Below are positions 34,460 to 42,131 of a DNA stretch of 64,000 nucleotides, piece by piece (the stretch's first letter is position 1; every line of letters starts with the position of its first letter). The notes under the pieces are model-generated. The model was not told where the DNA came from. It ran no database searches and was given only the letters and a program-made list of their open reading frames with translations. Source of the stretch: Nocardia cyriacigeorgica (GTDB lineage: Bacteria; Actinomycetota; Actinomycetes; Mycobacteriales; Mycobacteriaceae); assembly GCF_005863245.1 (NCBI RefSeq), contig NZ_VBUT01000009.1, forward strand, positions 186,001 to 250,000. The letters run 5' to 3'. The position numbers were made by a program, and so were the translations under genes.

Positions 34460-35299
34460 GTGTGTAGGCATCTGGCGTATGTGGGCCCGCCGACGCCGGT
34501 CGGCGAGCTGCTCACGCGTGGTGTGCACGCTCTGCGCACCCAGGCGTGGGCGCCACGAGACATGCGTGGTGGCGGCACGATCAACGCCGACGGATTCGGG
34601 GTCGCGTGGTGGCGCGCATCCGATCATCCCGGCAAGCCCCGCGTCAGCCGCTACCGCAATGCCGCGCCCATCTGGACCGACCCGGCGGTGGAGGAGGTGC
34701 TGCCGCAGATCGAATCCACGGCTGTACTCGCCGCCGTGCGCTCGGCGACGGTGGGCATGCCGGTGGAGCGGGCCGCCTGCGCGCCGTTCACCGATGACGG
34801 CTGGGCCTTCAGTCACAACGGCGTCGTCCCGAACTGGCGCAAGGCCCTCACCGCCACCCTGGCCGATCTGGACAGCGCCGCGACCCGCGCCGGCGCGGGT
34901 CGGATGTTCCAGACCGCCGACCTGCTCGACGCCGAGTCCGCCACCGATTCGGCCGCGCTGTGGGTGCTGCTGCGCGGATTGCTCACCCCCGGCGCGCCGC
35001 CGGACCTTGTGGCCAGCCCGGCCGACGCGCTGCGACTACTGCTCACCACCGTGCTCGCCCACGCACCGGCCGCCCGGCTGAACTTCCTGCTCGGTGACGG
35101 CTCGACCATCTGGGCCACCGCCTGGGAGCACGCGCTCTCGGCCCTGGTCACCGACGACTACGCGATCGTCGCCTCCGAACCCTACGACGCCGACCCGCGG
35201 TGGCGCCCCATCCCCGACCACAGCCTGGTGATCGCCGCACCGGGCCGGTTGACCATCGAACCACTCGATCGTCGCGACGCCGAGAACGCGAGCCCATGA
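34460..35299 (+). CDS. egtC: Ergothioneine biosynthesis amidohydrolase EgtC
   Basis: A 279-residue class II glutamine-amidotransferase-fold hydrolase that removes glutamate from the gamma-glutamyl hercynylcysteine sulfoxide made by EgtB. The mature nucleophile is Cys2 in MCRHLAYVG. The fold's NADGFGVAWW, AAVRSATVGMPVE and FSHNGVVPNW motifs are present. Start is GTG 34460; using Cys immediately after the start fixes it. Its stop overlaps an in-frame upstream ATG of the egtD frame (35296) as ATGA. Confidence 0.95.
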   Translation: MCRHLAYVGPPTPVGELLTRGVHALRTQAWAPRDMRGGGTINADGFGVAWWRASDHPGKPRVSRYRNAAPIWTDPAVEEVLPQIESTAVLAAVRSATVGMPVERAACAPFTDDGWAFSHNGVVPNWRKALTATLADLDSAATRAGAGRMFQTADLLDAESATDSAALWVLLRGLLTPGAPPDLVASPADALRLLLTTVLAHAPAARLNFLLGDGSTIWATAWEHALSALVTDDYAIVASEPYDADPRWRPIPDHSLVIAAPGRLTIEPLDRRDAENASP

Positions 35300-35415
35300 G
35301 CGGCGCGTCCGGCGACCTCGACGCGCCACCGAGACGGCGCGAGATGCTCGTAGATCCAGCGACAGCAGTCGACGACATGACACCGAGTTCACCTCGACAC
35401 GCAAAGGATTCCGCG

Positions 35416-36387
35416 ATGAGCGCACCGACGCTGGAAGTCCACCTCACCGACGATGACCTCACGGCGGCGCTGCGCGCGGATGCCAGGCGCGGGCTCACCG
35501 ACCAGCCGAAGTGGCTGCCGCCCAAATGGTTCTACGACGCCCGCGGCAGCGAACTGTTCGAGCAGATCACCGAGCTGCCCGAGTACTACCCGACTCGCAC
35601 CGAACGCGCCCTGCTCGAACGCGTGGTCGGCGAGATCGCCCGCGTGGCGCAGGCCGAGGTGCTGGTCGAGCTCGGCGCGGGATCGGCGGCCAAGACCCGG
35701 CTGCTGCTCTCGGCGCTCACCGCGGAAGGCCCGCTGAAAACCTATGTGCCCCAGGATGTCTCGGCGGCCGCGCTGCGGGCCACCGCCGCCGAGGTCGCGC
35801 GCGAGTTCCCCGGGCTCGCGGTGCACGGGGTGGTCAGCGATTTCACCGATACCCTGCACAATCTGCCGCGCGGGGGCCGCCGGATGATCGCCTTCCTCGG
35901 CGGCACCATCGGCAATCTGGTGCCCGCCGAACGCGCCGAATTCCTCACCGACATCTACGACGTCCTCGAACCCGGCGAACACCTGCTCCTCGGCGCGGGC
36001 CTGGTGATCGACCCGGCGATCCTGGTGCCCGCCTACGACGACGCCGCCGGGGTGACCGCCGAGTTCAACCGCAACGTCCTGCACGTGCTCAATGCCCGGC
36101 TCGCGGCCGACTTCGTGCCCGGCGATTTCCGCCACGTCGCCGTCTGGGACGCCGAGAACGAGTGGATCGAGATGCGGCTGGAAGCCACCGAGGACATGCG
36201 GGTGACCGTTGCCGATCTGGACCTCGTGCTCGACTTCGCCCGCGGCGAGCAGCTGCGCACCGAGATCTCGGCCAAGTTCCGCCTGGAAGGCCTCGATACC
36301 GAACTGTCCGCCGCCGGCTTCACCCTGGACAAGGCCTGGACCGACCCGGACAGCCGCTTCACCCTGGTGCTGGCGACCCGTAACTGA
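35416..36387 (+). CDS. egtD: Histidine N-alpha-methyltransferase EgtD
   Basis: A 323-residue SAM-dependent enzyme trimethylating histidine to hercynine, the first committed step. Family signatures are LPPKWFYDARGSELFEQIT, LPEYYPTRTERALL, the SAM loop VELGAGSAAKTRLLL, PQDVSAAAL, and LGGTIGNLVPAER. Start ATG 35416 (MSAPTLEVHL) gives the usual length and has GGAT 6 bp upstream. An in-frame ATG at 35296 would add 40 Arg/Asp-rich residues and couple it to egtC by an ATGA overlap; that is less likely. It closes the egtABCD operon. Confidence 0.95.
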   Translation: MSAPTLEVHLTDDDLTAALRADARRGLTDQPKWLPPKWFYDARGSELFEQITELPEYYPTRTERALLERVVGEIARVAQAEVLVELGAGSAAKTRLLLSALTAEGPLKTYVPQDVSAAALRATAAEVAREFPGLAVHGVVSDFTDTLHNLPRGGRRMIAFLGGTIGNLVPAERAEFLTDIYDVLEPGEHLLLGAGLVIDPAILVPAYDDAAGVTAEFNRNVLHVLNARLAADFVPGDFRHVAVWDAENEWIEMRLEATEDMRVTVADLDLVLDFARGEQLRTEISAKFRLEGLDTELSAAGFTLDKAWTDPDSRFTLVLATRN

Positions 36388-36395
36388 GCTCGCGG

Positions 36396-37187
36396 TCAGT
36401 TCTGCTCGGGCACGATGTCGGCGTTGAAGAACGCGAAGGTGAGGATCAACCCGATCGCCATCGCCACACCCGCGGCGACCGCGGCCCATTTGCCGAGCGG
36501 CTCGCCCTTGTTGTGGCCGATGATGCCGAGGATGATGCCCGCGGGCCCGAACAGGATCGGGCAGAACAGCAGGCAGATGCCCGCGCAGACGAACCCGATG
36601 ATGGAGAACACCTGCGTGCCCGACCGCTGCGGCTGGGCCTCGTAGGGCTGGAATGACTGCTGCGGATACGACGGGAACCCGCCGCCGGCCTCACCACCGG
36701 GACCACCGGACGCGGGCGGATAGGCGCCTCCGGGATATCCGGGATATCCGGACGTCCCGCCTGGCTCGCCGCCCCACTGTCCGCCCTGCTGTCCCGGCGG
36801 GTAGTGCTCCCCCTGCTGTCCCGACGGGTATTGCTCGCCGTAGGGCTGCGCCCCGGTTCCCCAGGGCTGATCCCCGGACGGTTGCCCGGACGCCGACCCG
36901 ACCCCGCCCGGCTGCGCGCTCCACGCCTGGCCCGGCCCGCTCTCCTGCGGTTGCTCCCGCCACGCCTGCTCGGGCACCTCACCGCCCGGAGCGCCCTCGC
37001 CGCCGGACGGCTTGTGCAGCGACGGCGGTTGAGTGCCCGCCCCCTCGCCGGGCGCGGACCCGGTCACCTCACCCGCGTCGCTCGACGGCTCCGGAGCTTC
37101 CGGTTCCCGCTCCGGTGGCGTCGCGCGCGGTTCCCCCTCCGGCCGATCCCCGCTGCCGGGTTCCTGCGGTTGCTGCGGCGTGCTCAT
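36396..37187 (-). CDS. Pro/Gly/Gln-rich protein with DUF4190-like membrane domain
   Basis: A 263-residue protein. Residues 1-185 are low-complexity and hydrophilic, rich in Pro, Gly, Gln, Glu and Tyr, with short irregular repeats such as YPSGQQGEHYPPGQQGGQW and YPGYPGGAYPP. The C-terminus has two membrane segments, VFSIIGFVCAGICLLFCPILFGPAGIILGIIG split by a Cys/Pro turn, and WAAVAAGVAMAIGLILTFAFF. This resembles DUF4190-type proteins of actinobacteria, often membrane proteins with disordered cytosolic tails. Function unknown. It is convergent with egtD (8 bp apart) and lies downstream of a small acidic gene. Confidence 0.7.
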   Translation of the reverse strand: MSTPQQPQEPGSGDRPEGEPRATPPEREPEAPEPSSDAGEVTGSAPGEGAGTQPPSLHKPSGGEGAPGGEVPEQAWREQPQESGPGQAWSAQPGGVGSASGQPSGDQPWGTGAQPYGEQYPSGQQGEHYPPGQQGGQWGGEPGGTSGYPGYPGGAYPPASGGPGGEAGGGFPSYPQQSFQPYEAQPQRSGTQVFSIIGFVCAGICLLFCPILFGPAGIILGIIGHNKGEPLGKWAAVAAGVAMAIGLILTFAFFNADIVPEQN

Positions 37188-37231
37188 AGGGCTCTCCTCA
37201 TCGTCCGATCGGGTACGGCGGTGGAGCAGGT

Positions 37232-37492
37232 CTACTCGTCGGGTTCCTCCACGATCTCCATGGCGGCGAGTTCGGCGGGACGATCGTCATCGTCGGCGAG
37301 TTCGGCGGCGCGGCGGCGGGGAGTCCACTGCTGGTCGAGTTCTTCCTCGATGCCGAGGCGCCCGTCGTCGTCGCCGGGGCGGTTGCGGATGTGCAGGTCG
37401 GCGGGCGGATCCTCGATGACGTCCTCGTAGGCGCGGATCTCGTCCGCCTGTTCGTCGTCGCCCATGTCCTCGTCCAGCGGGTCACGGTCCAT
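37232..37492 (-). CDS. Small acidic protein of unknown function
   Basis: An 86-residue, very acidic protein (MDRDPLDEDMGDDEQADEIR at the start, EIVEEPDE at the end). It has no membrane segment or Cys. The tail AELAAMEIVEEPDE resembles the end of small DUF5709-like actinobacterial proteins, but I am not certain of that match. The start ATG 37492 is chosen because upstream codons (to 37543) are Arg-rich and unlike the rest. It lies between a membrane protein gene and the prsA terminator, on the same strand as both. Confidence 0.55.
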   Translation of the reverse strand: MDRDPLDEDMGDDEQADEIRAYEDVIEDPPADLHIRNRPGDDDGRLGIEEELDQQWTPRRRAAELADDDDRPAELAAMEIVEEPDE

Positions 37493-37540
37493 GTTCGCCA
37501 GTATGCGCCGATCGGCGCGCCGATCGCGGGAACCCGGACA

Positions 37541-37580
37541 CAAAAATGACGGGCCCGGACCGTGTGGTCCGGGCCCGTCA
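37541..37580 (-). terminator. Intrinsic terminator of prsA
   Basis: A perfect 15-bp stem (37547-37561 with 37566-37580) and a GTGT tetraloop. In the leftward direction it is followed directly by ATTTTTG, giving a U-tract, so this is a standard rho-independent terminator. It lies 13 bp after the prsA stop codon. Confidence 0.92.
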
Positions 37581-37593
37581 CGGGCGTCGAAGC

Positions 37594-38574
37594 TCAGGCG
37601 TTGCCGTTGAACAGCCCGGTCACCGAGCCGTTCTCGAACACCTCGCGGATGGTGCGGGCCAGCAGCGGCGCGATCGACAGCACGGTCAGCTGCGGGAACT
37701 TCTTGTCCTCGGTGATCGGCAGGGTGTTGGTCACCACGACCTCCTTGGCGCCGCAGGCGGCCAGCCGCTCGGCGGCGGGCGAGCTCAGCACACCGTGGGT
37801 CGCGGCGATGACGACGTCACCGGCGCCGGCTTCCTTCAGCACGCTGACCGCGCCGGCGATGGTGCCACCGGTGTCGATCATGTCGTCGATCAGGATGCAG
37901 GTGCGGCCCTCGACCTCACCGACCACGCGGTTGGACTTGACCTGGTTGGGCACCAGCGGGTCGCGGGTCTTGTGGATGAACGCCAGCGGCGAGCCACCCA
38001 GCGAATCGGCCCACTTCTCGGCGACACGCACGCGGCCGGAGTCGGGGGAGACCACGGTGATGTGCTCGAGGCTGTAGTTGGACCGCACGTACTCGGCCAG
38101 CTGCAGCTGGGCGTGCATGTGGTCGACCGGCCCGTCGAAGAAGCCCTGGATCTGGTCGGTGTGCAGGTCGACGGTGATGATGCGGTCCGCGCCCGCGGTC
38201 TTGAGCAGATCGGCGACCAGGCGAGCGGAGATGGGCTCGCGGCCGCGGTGCTTCTTGTCCTGGCGCGCGTACGGGTAGAACGGCAGGATCGCGGTGATCC
38301 GCTTGGCCGAACCACGCTTGAGCGCGTCGATCATGATGAGCTGTTCCATCAGCCATTCGTTGAGCGGCGCGGGGAAGCTCTGCAGCACGAAGGCGTCCGA
38401 ACCACGGACCGACTCTTCGAAGCGTACGAAGATCTCACCGTTGGCGAAGTCGCGCGCGGTCTGGGGCGTGACGTGGACGTCGAGTTCCTTGGCGACCTGT
38501 TCGGCCAGCTCAGGATGCGAACGTCCGGCGAATAGCATCAGGTTCTTCTGATTGTCGATCCATGACGCGGTCAC
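37594..38574 (-). CDS. prsA: Ribose-phosphate pyrophosphokinase
   Basis: A 326-residue PRPP synthase (ribose 5-phosphate plus ATP to PRPP), supplying nucleotides, His, Trp and the arabinogalactan precursor. Class I features: FANGEIFVRFEESVRG, the catalytic flexible loop region ARQDKKHRGREPISA, HTDQIQGFF, VVSPDSGRVRVAEKW, and the PRPP loop CILIDDMIDTGGTIAG. Start is GTG 38574, overlapping the glmU stop as GTGA, so translation is coupled to glmU, as in mycobacteria. It ends at a strong terminator. Confidence 0.97.
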   Translation of the reverse strand: MTASWIDNQKNLMLFAGRSHPELAEQVAKELDVHVTPQTARDFANGEIFVRFEESVRGSDAFVLQSFPAPLNEWLMEQLIMIDALKRGSAKRITAILPFYPYARQDKKHRGREPISARLVADLLKTAGADRIITVDLHTDQIQGFFDGPVDHMHAQLQLAEYVRSNYSLEHITVVSPDSGRVRVAEKWADSLGGSPLAFIHKTRDPLVPNQVKSNRVVGEVEGRTCILIDDMIDTGGTIAGAVSVLKEAGAGDVVIAATHGVLSSPAAERLAACGAKEVVVTNTLPITEDKKFPQLTVLSIAPLLARTIREVFENGSVTGLFNGNA

Positions 38575-40061
38575 TGCTGTTTGCCATCCTTTAGCTCGAT
38601 TGCCTGACTCGACATCTCGTTTGCCGCGATGGCTTCCGCCGCCGCGCGCGCCGCAGCGGTTCCGGGACGATACCGCTGCACCCAGTTCTCAATATTGCGC
38701 TGTGGTCCACCCGACACGGCGAGCGCCCCCGGCGGAACGTTTCTGCGCAGTACAGTACCCGCCGCCGAATAGGCGCCGTCACCCACGGTGATCGGCGCGA
38801 CGAACATCGTGTCGCTGCCCGTGCGCACATGCGAACCGACGGTGGTGTGGTGCTTGTTCACCCCGTCGTAGTTCACGAAAACGCTGGACGCGCCGATGTT
38901 GCTGTGCTCGCCGATGGTGGCGTCGCCGACGTAGGTCAGATGCGGCACCTTGGAGTGCGCGCCGATGGAGGCGTTCTTGGTTTCCACGAACGCTCCGAGT
39001 TTGCCGGACTCGCCGAGCACGGTCCCCGGCCGCAGGTAACTGAAGGGTCCGACGGTGGCGGCGGGCCCGATCACCGCGCCCTCGCCGTGCGTGCGCACCA
39101 CCTTCGCGCCGTCGCCGACGATCACATCGGTGAGCGTGGAATCCGGCCCGACCTCGGCGTCCTCGCCGATGACGGTATTGCCGAGCAGCTGCACACCGGG
39201 CCGCAGGGTCGCATCGCGCCCGATCCGCACCCCGGCGTCGACCCAGGTGGTGGCCGGATCGATGACGGTCACCCCGGCGCGCATATGCCGTTCCAGGATG
39301 TAGCGGTTGAGCGTGCGCGCGGCCGCGGCCAGCTGCACCCGGTCGTTGACGCCGGTGACCTTGGCCGAATCGACCAGGCGCGCGCCCTGCACGGGATGGC
39401 CGGCCTCGTGCGCCAGCCGCAGCACATCGGTCAGGTAGAGCTCGTGCTGGGCGTTCGCGGTGGACAGCCGCCCGAGCATGGTGCGCAGCACCGTCACGTC
39501 GAAGGCGTACACACCGGAGTTGACCTCGTTGATCTGGGCCTGCTCCGGGGTGGCGTCGGCATGCTCGACGATCTCCACGACCTGGCCGTCGGCGTCGCGC
39601 ACGATCCGGCCGTAGCCGTTCGGGTCGTCCGGTACGAAGGTCAGGACGGTGACCGCGGGCCGGTCGGCGTAGCTGCGGTGCTCGTCGAGCAGGGCGGACA
39701 GGGTGTGCCCGTCCAGCAGCGGTACATCGGCGGAGGTGACGAGAACGTCACCGGTGAAGTCGTCCGGCAGCGCGGTCAGCCCGCACTGCACGGCGTGGCC
39801 GGTGCCGAGCTGCTGCTCCTGCACCGCCGGAATGATCTCGCGGGCCTGTTCGGCGGCCACCGCCGCGACCGCGGCGCCGACCTGCTCCCGGTCGTGCCCG
39901 ACCACCGTGATCAGATACGCGGGGTCGATCTCGTTCGCCGCATGCAGCGCGTGCGCGAGCATGCTGCGGCCGGCCAGCGAATGCAGAACTTTGGGGGTCT
40001 TCGACCGCATTCGTGTCCCGGCACCGGCTGCGAGAACGACGACGGCGGTCTGCTGTGGCAT
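38571..40061 (-). CDS. glmU: Bifunctional N-acetylglucosamine-1-phosphate uridyltransferase / glucosamine-1-phosphate acetyltransferase
   Basis: A 496-residue enzyme making UDP-GlcNAc for peptidoglycan. The N-terminal pyrophosphorylase has VVLAAGAGTRMRSKTPKVLH, EQQLGTGHAVQ, TSADVPLLDG and NGYGRIVRD. From about residue 265 the left-handed beta-helix of hexapeptide repeats (VTVIDPATTWVDAGVRIGRD onward) carries the acetyltransferase, with YLRPGTVL and NYDGVNKHHTTVG near the active site. Start ATG 40061 with GGGAG 5 bp upstream gives MPQQTAVVVLAAG. The first gene of a glmU-prsA operon. Confidence 0.97.
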   Translation of the reverse strand: MPQQTAVVVLAAGAGTRMRSKTPKVLHSLAGRSMLAHALHAANEIDPAYLITVVGHDREQVGAAVAAVAAEQAREIIPAVQEQQLGTGHAVQCGLTALPDDFTGDVLVTSADVPLLDGHTLSALLDEHRSYADRPAVTVLTFVPDDPNGYGRIVRDADGQVVEIVEHADATPEQAQINEVNSGVYAFDVTVLRTMLGRLSTANAQHELYLTDVLRLAHEAGHPVQGARLVDSAKVTGVNDRVQLAAAARTLNRYILERHMRAGVTVIDPATTWVDAGVRIGRDATLRPGVQLLGNTVIGEDAEVGPDSTLTDVIVGDGAKVVRTHGEGAVIGPAATVGPFSYLRPGTVLGESGKLGAFVETKNASIGAHSKVPHLTYVGDATIGEHSNIGASSVFVNYDGVNKHHTTVGSHVRTGSDTMFVAPITVGDGAYSAAGTVLRRNVPPGALAVSGGPQRNIENWVQRYRPGTAAARAAAEAIAANEMSSQAIELKDGKQQ

Positions 40062-40230
40062 GAATCTCCCTCGGCTGCCTGTCATCGTGCTGGTCAAACC
40101 TGCGGCCCACGCAGTGCTCACACTGCCCGTGAGCCGGCACCGTGTCCGTGGCAGGCCACTGTGCCAACGGCCGGCACCGCACCCGTGCGCTGGACACCGT
40201 ACCCGCGAGCCGATCCGCTGTGCTCGCGTG

Positions 40231-40301
40231 CTCCGCCGCCAGGACTCGAACCTGAACTATCTGAACCAAAATCAGAGGTGCTGCCATTACACTACGGCGG
40301 A
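40231..40301 (-). tRNA. tRNA-Gln (anticodon UUG)
   Basis: On the minus strand from 40301 the acceptor TCCGCCG pairs with CGGCGGA, with discriminator G at 40231. The anticodon stem TCTGA/TCAGA encloses loop TTTTGGT with anticodon TTG. The T arm contains TTCGAGT, and the D arm is GTGTAATGGCAGCAC. CCA is not encoded. It reads CAA (Gln). It sits upstream of glmU on the same strand. Confidence 0.95.
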
Positions 40302-40480
40302 TTGTCGCATCGACGGGACACATACGCGCCCGCCAGTGCGCCTCGGCACGGCAACGATACTCGCATGCCGACCTCGGATCCGTCGAACCGTGGGCGTGAT
40401 TCGCGCGCCCGGCTGCGCCCGCGCGCGAGCTGTCTGGAACAGTTGTCCCATACCATTCGCCGGCGTAGGTAGGGAGGCCA

Positions 40481-41185
40481 ATGCACGAGACACCCACGAC
40501 CGGCGAGAATCCGCGCGTCGGCGCACCCGGCGACAAGGCCCGCCGCGGCGGCCAGCCGCCGCGCCCCCGGATGACGGGCACGCAGCGGCGTCAGCAGCTG
40601 ATCGAGATCGGTCGCGCGTTGTTCGCCGAACGCGGCTACGACGCCACCTCCATCGAGGAGATCGCCCAGCGCGCGCAGGTCTCCAAGCCGGTCGTCTACG
40701 AACATTTCGGCGGTAAAGAGGGCCTCTACGCCGTCGTCGTGGACCGTGAGATGTCGATGCTGCTGGACATGATCACCTCCTCGCTGACCCAGAATCGCTC
40801 GCGGGTCCGGCTCGAACAGGTGGCGCTGGCGCTGCTCACCTACATCGAGCAGCGGACCGACGGGTTCCGCATCTTGGTCCGCGATCAGCTGCCGCAAACC
40901 GGCGACGGGCGCTATTCGAGCCTGCTCAACGAGGCCGTGAACCAGGTCGCGCACATCCTCGCCGGCGACTTCGAACGCCGCGATCTCGACACCAGCTTGG
41001 CCACCCTGTACGCGCAGGCGCTCGTCGGCATGGTGTCCACCGCCGCCACCTGGTGGCTCGATGAGCGCACCCCCTCGAAGGAGGTGGTCGCGGCGCATCT
41101 GGTCAACCTGTGCTGGAACGGTCTGCGCCACCTCGAGGCCGATCCACAGCTCAGTTCGGAGTGGCCCGCCGGGACCGAGAACTGA
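40481..41185 (+). CDS. TetR-family transcriptional regulator (Rv1019-like position)
   Basis: A 234-residue regulator with a hydrophilic N-terminal extension of about 35 residues, a TetR DNA-binding domain (LIEIGRALFAERGYDATSIE, IAQRAQVSKPVVYEHFGGKE) and a helical ligand domain ending in WWLDERTPSKEVVAAHLVNL. It occupies the same place between glmU and mfd as Rv1019. Start ATG 40481 follows AGGGAGG by 4 bp. A small hairpin CACCCA/TGGGTG lies at 41270-41286 downstream. Confidence 0.9.
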   Translation: MHETPTTGENPRVGAPGDKARRGGQPPRPRMTGTQRRQQLIEIGRALFAERGYDATSIEEIAQRAQVSKPVVYEHFGGKEGLYAVVVDREMSMLLDMITSSLTQNRSRVRLEQVALALLTYIEQRTDGFRILVRDQLPQTGDGRYSSLLNEAVNQVAHILAGDFERRDLDTSLATLYAQALVGMVSTAATWWLDERTPSKEVVAAHLVNLCWNGLRHLEADPQLSSEWPAGTEN

Positions 41186-41299
41186 CCGGGAGAGTTAACC
41201 GGTGAATTGCGAACGAGCTTGCACCACATACTCGAATCGTCTGCCGAGCGGCGCGCTGGTGGTACGGTTCACCCATCCTTTGGGTGCTGTTCGGGCGGT

Positions 41300-41326
41300 A
41301 TGTCGGTCAAATTCGGGATGTCGGTC
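41300..41326 (+). repeat. Direct repeats upstream of the second TetR gene
   Basis: ATGTCGGTC occurs at 41300-41308 and again at 41318-41326, each preceded by TTCGGG (4 bp or 0 bp in between); a related TTCAGGATG follows. They are spaced 18 bp apart, nearly two helical turns, about 40-70 bp before the start codon at 41368. They may be regulator sites, for example for the downstream TetR protein itself. Confidence 0.4.
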
Positions 41327-41367
41327 TACTTCAGGATGGCTGGTTTTTGGGATGACAGGCGGATCTG

Positions 41368-42015
41368 ATGGCTAGGCAAGCGCGCGCGGAGATCACCCGC
41401 GACTCCGTCCTGGCGGGCGCGGCCGATGTCTTTCTGCGCTTGGGCTATGCGAACGCGAGCCTGAGCGAGATCATCGCGCAGTCCAACGTGACCAAGGGCG
41501 CCTTGTACTTTCACTTCGGCTCCAAGGAGGAGCTGGCCCGCGCGGTCGTCGACCAGGGCAACGAGCGACTGGTGAGTTCCTGCCAGGGCTTCTTCGATCC
41601 CCGGGTGCCCGCGCTGGAGGCCTGCATCGGCATCACCTACGTGGTGGCCGATCTGTCGATGAACGATCCGATGGTCGGGGCGATGCTCAAGCTCACCCAC
41701 CAGATCGGCGACTACCGCGGCGCCGCCGGCGACAACATCGCCAAATCCTGGGGTGAGACCTACCGCCTGCTGGCCGAGCGCGCCATCGCCCAGGGCGACC
41801 TGCTGCCCGACCTCGACCCGGAAACCATCGGCCTGCTGCTGCAGGGCGTCACCACCGGCGTGCACATCGTCGCGGTCGGCACCGAAGCCATCGACCAGAT
41901 GGCCACCCGCATGGAACGCGCCTGGTACTTCCTGCTCCCGGCGATCGTCCCCCCGGAGAAACTCTCCTACTTCCGCGAGTTCGCCGCCCGCCGCCTCCGC
42001 CGCTACGTGCCGTAA
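41368..42015 (+). CDS. TetR-family regulator, ScbR/ArpA-like (gamma-butyrolactone receptor type)
   Basis: A 215-residue regulator. Its N-terminal domain RAEITRDSVLAGAADVFLRL, then SEIIAQSNVTKGALYFHFGS and KEELARAVVDQ, is close to the gamma-butyrolactone receptors of Streptomyces, which share the VTKGALYFHF-x-SKE-x-LA pattern. The C-terminal domain is diverged. No butenolide or A-factor synthase (AfsA-like) gene lies nearby, so the ligand may be different. Start ATG 41368. It lies 116 bp upstream of mfd, with no sign that it regulates mfd. Confidence 0.82.
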   Translation: MARQARAEITRDSVLAGAADVFLRLGYANASLSEIIAQSNVTKGALYFHFGSKEELARAVVDQGNERLVSSCQGFFDPRVPALEACIGITYVVADLSMNDPMVGAMLKLTHQIGDYRGAAGDNIAKSWGETYRLLAERAIAQGDLLPDLDPETIGLLLQGVTTGVHIVAVGTEAIDQMATRMERAWYFLLPAIVPPEKLSYFREFAARRLRRYVP

Positions 42016-42131
42016 CTTTGCGCGCTGGCGCGCAGCCAGGTGGGCCATCAGGGGGCCGCGAACACGCCGCGACGGAGGAGCGGCAGAATGGCAGAGCCGG
42101 TCGATTCGCCCGTTCGCTTCAGGAGTTGAGC

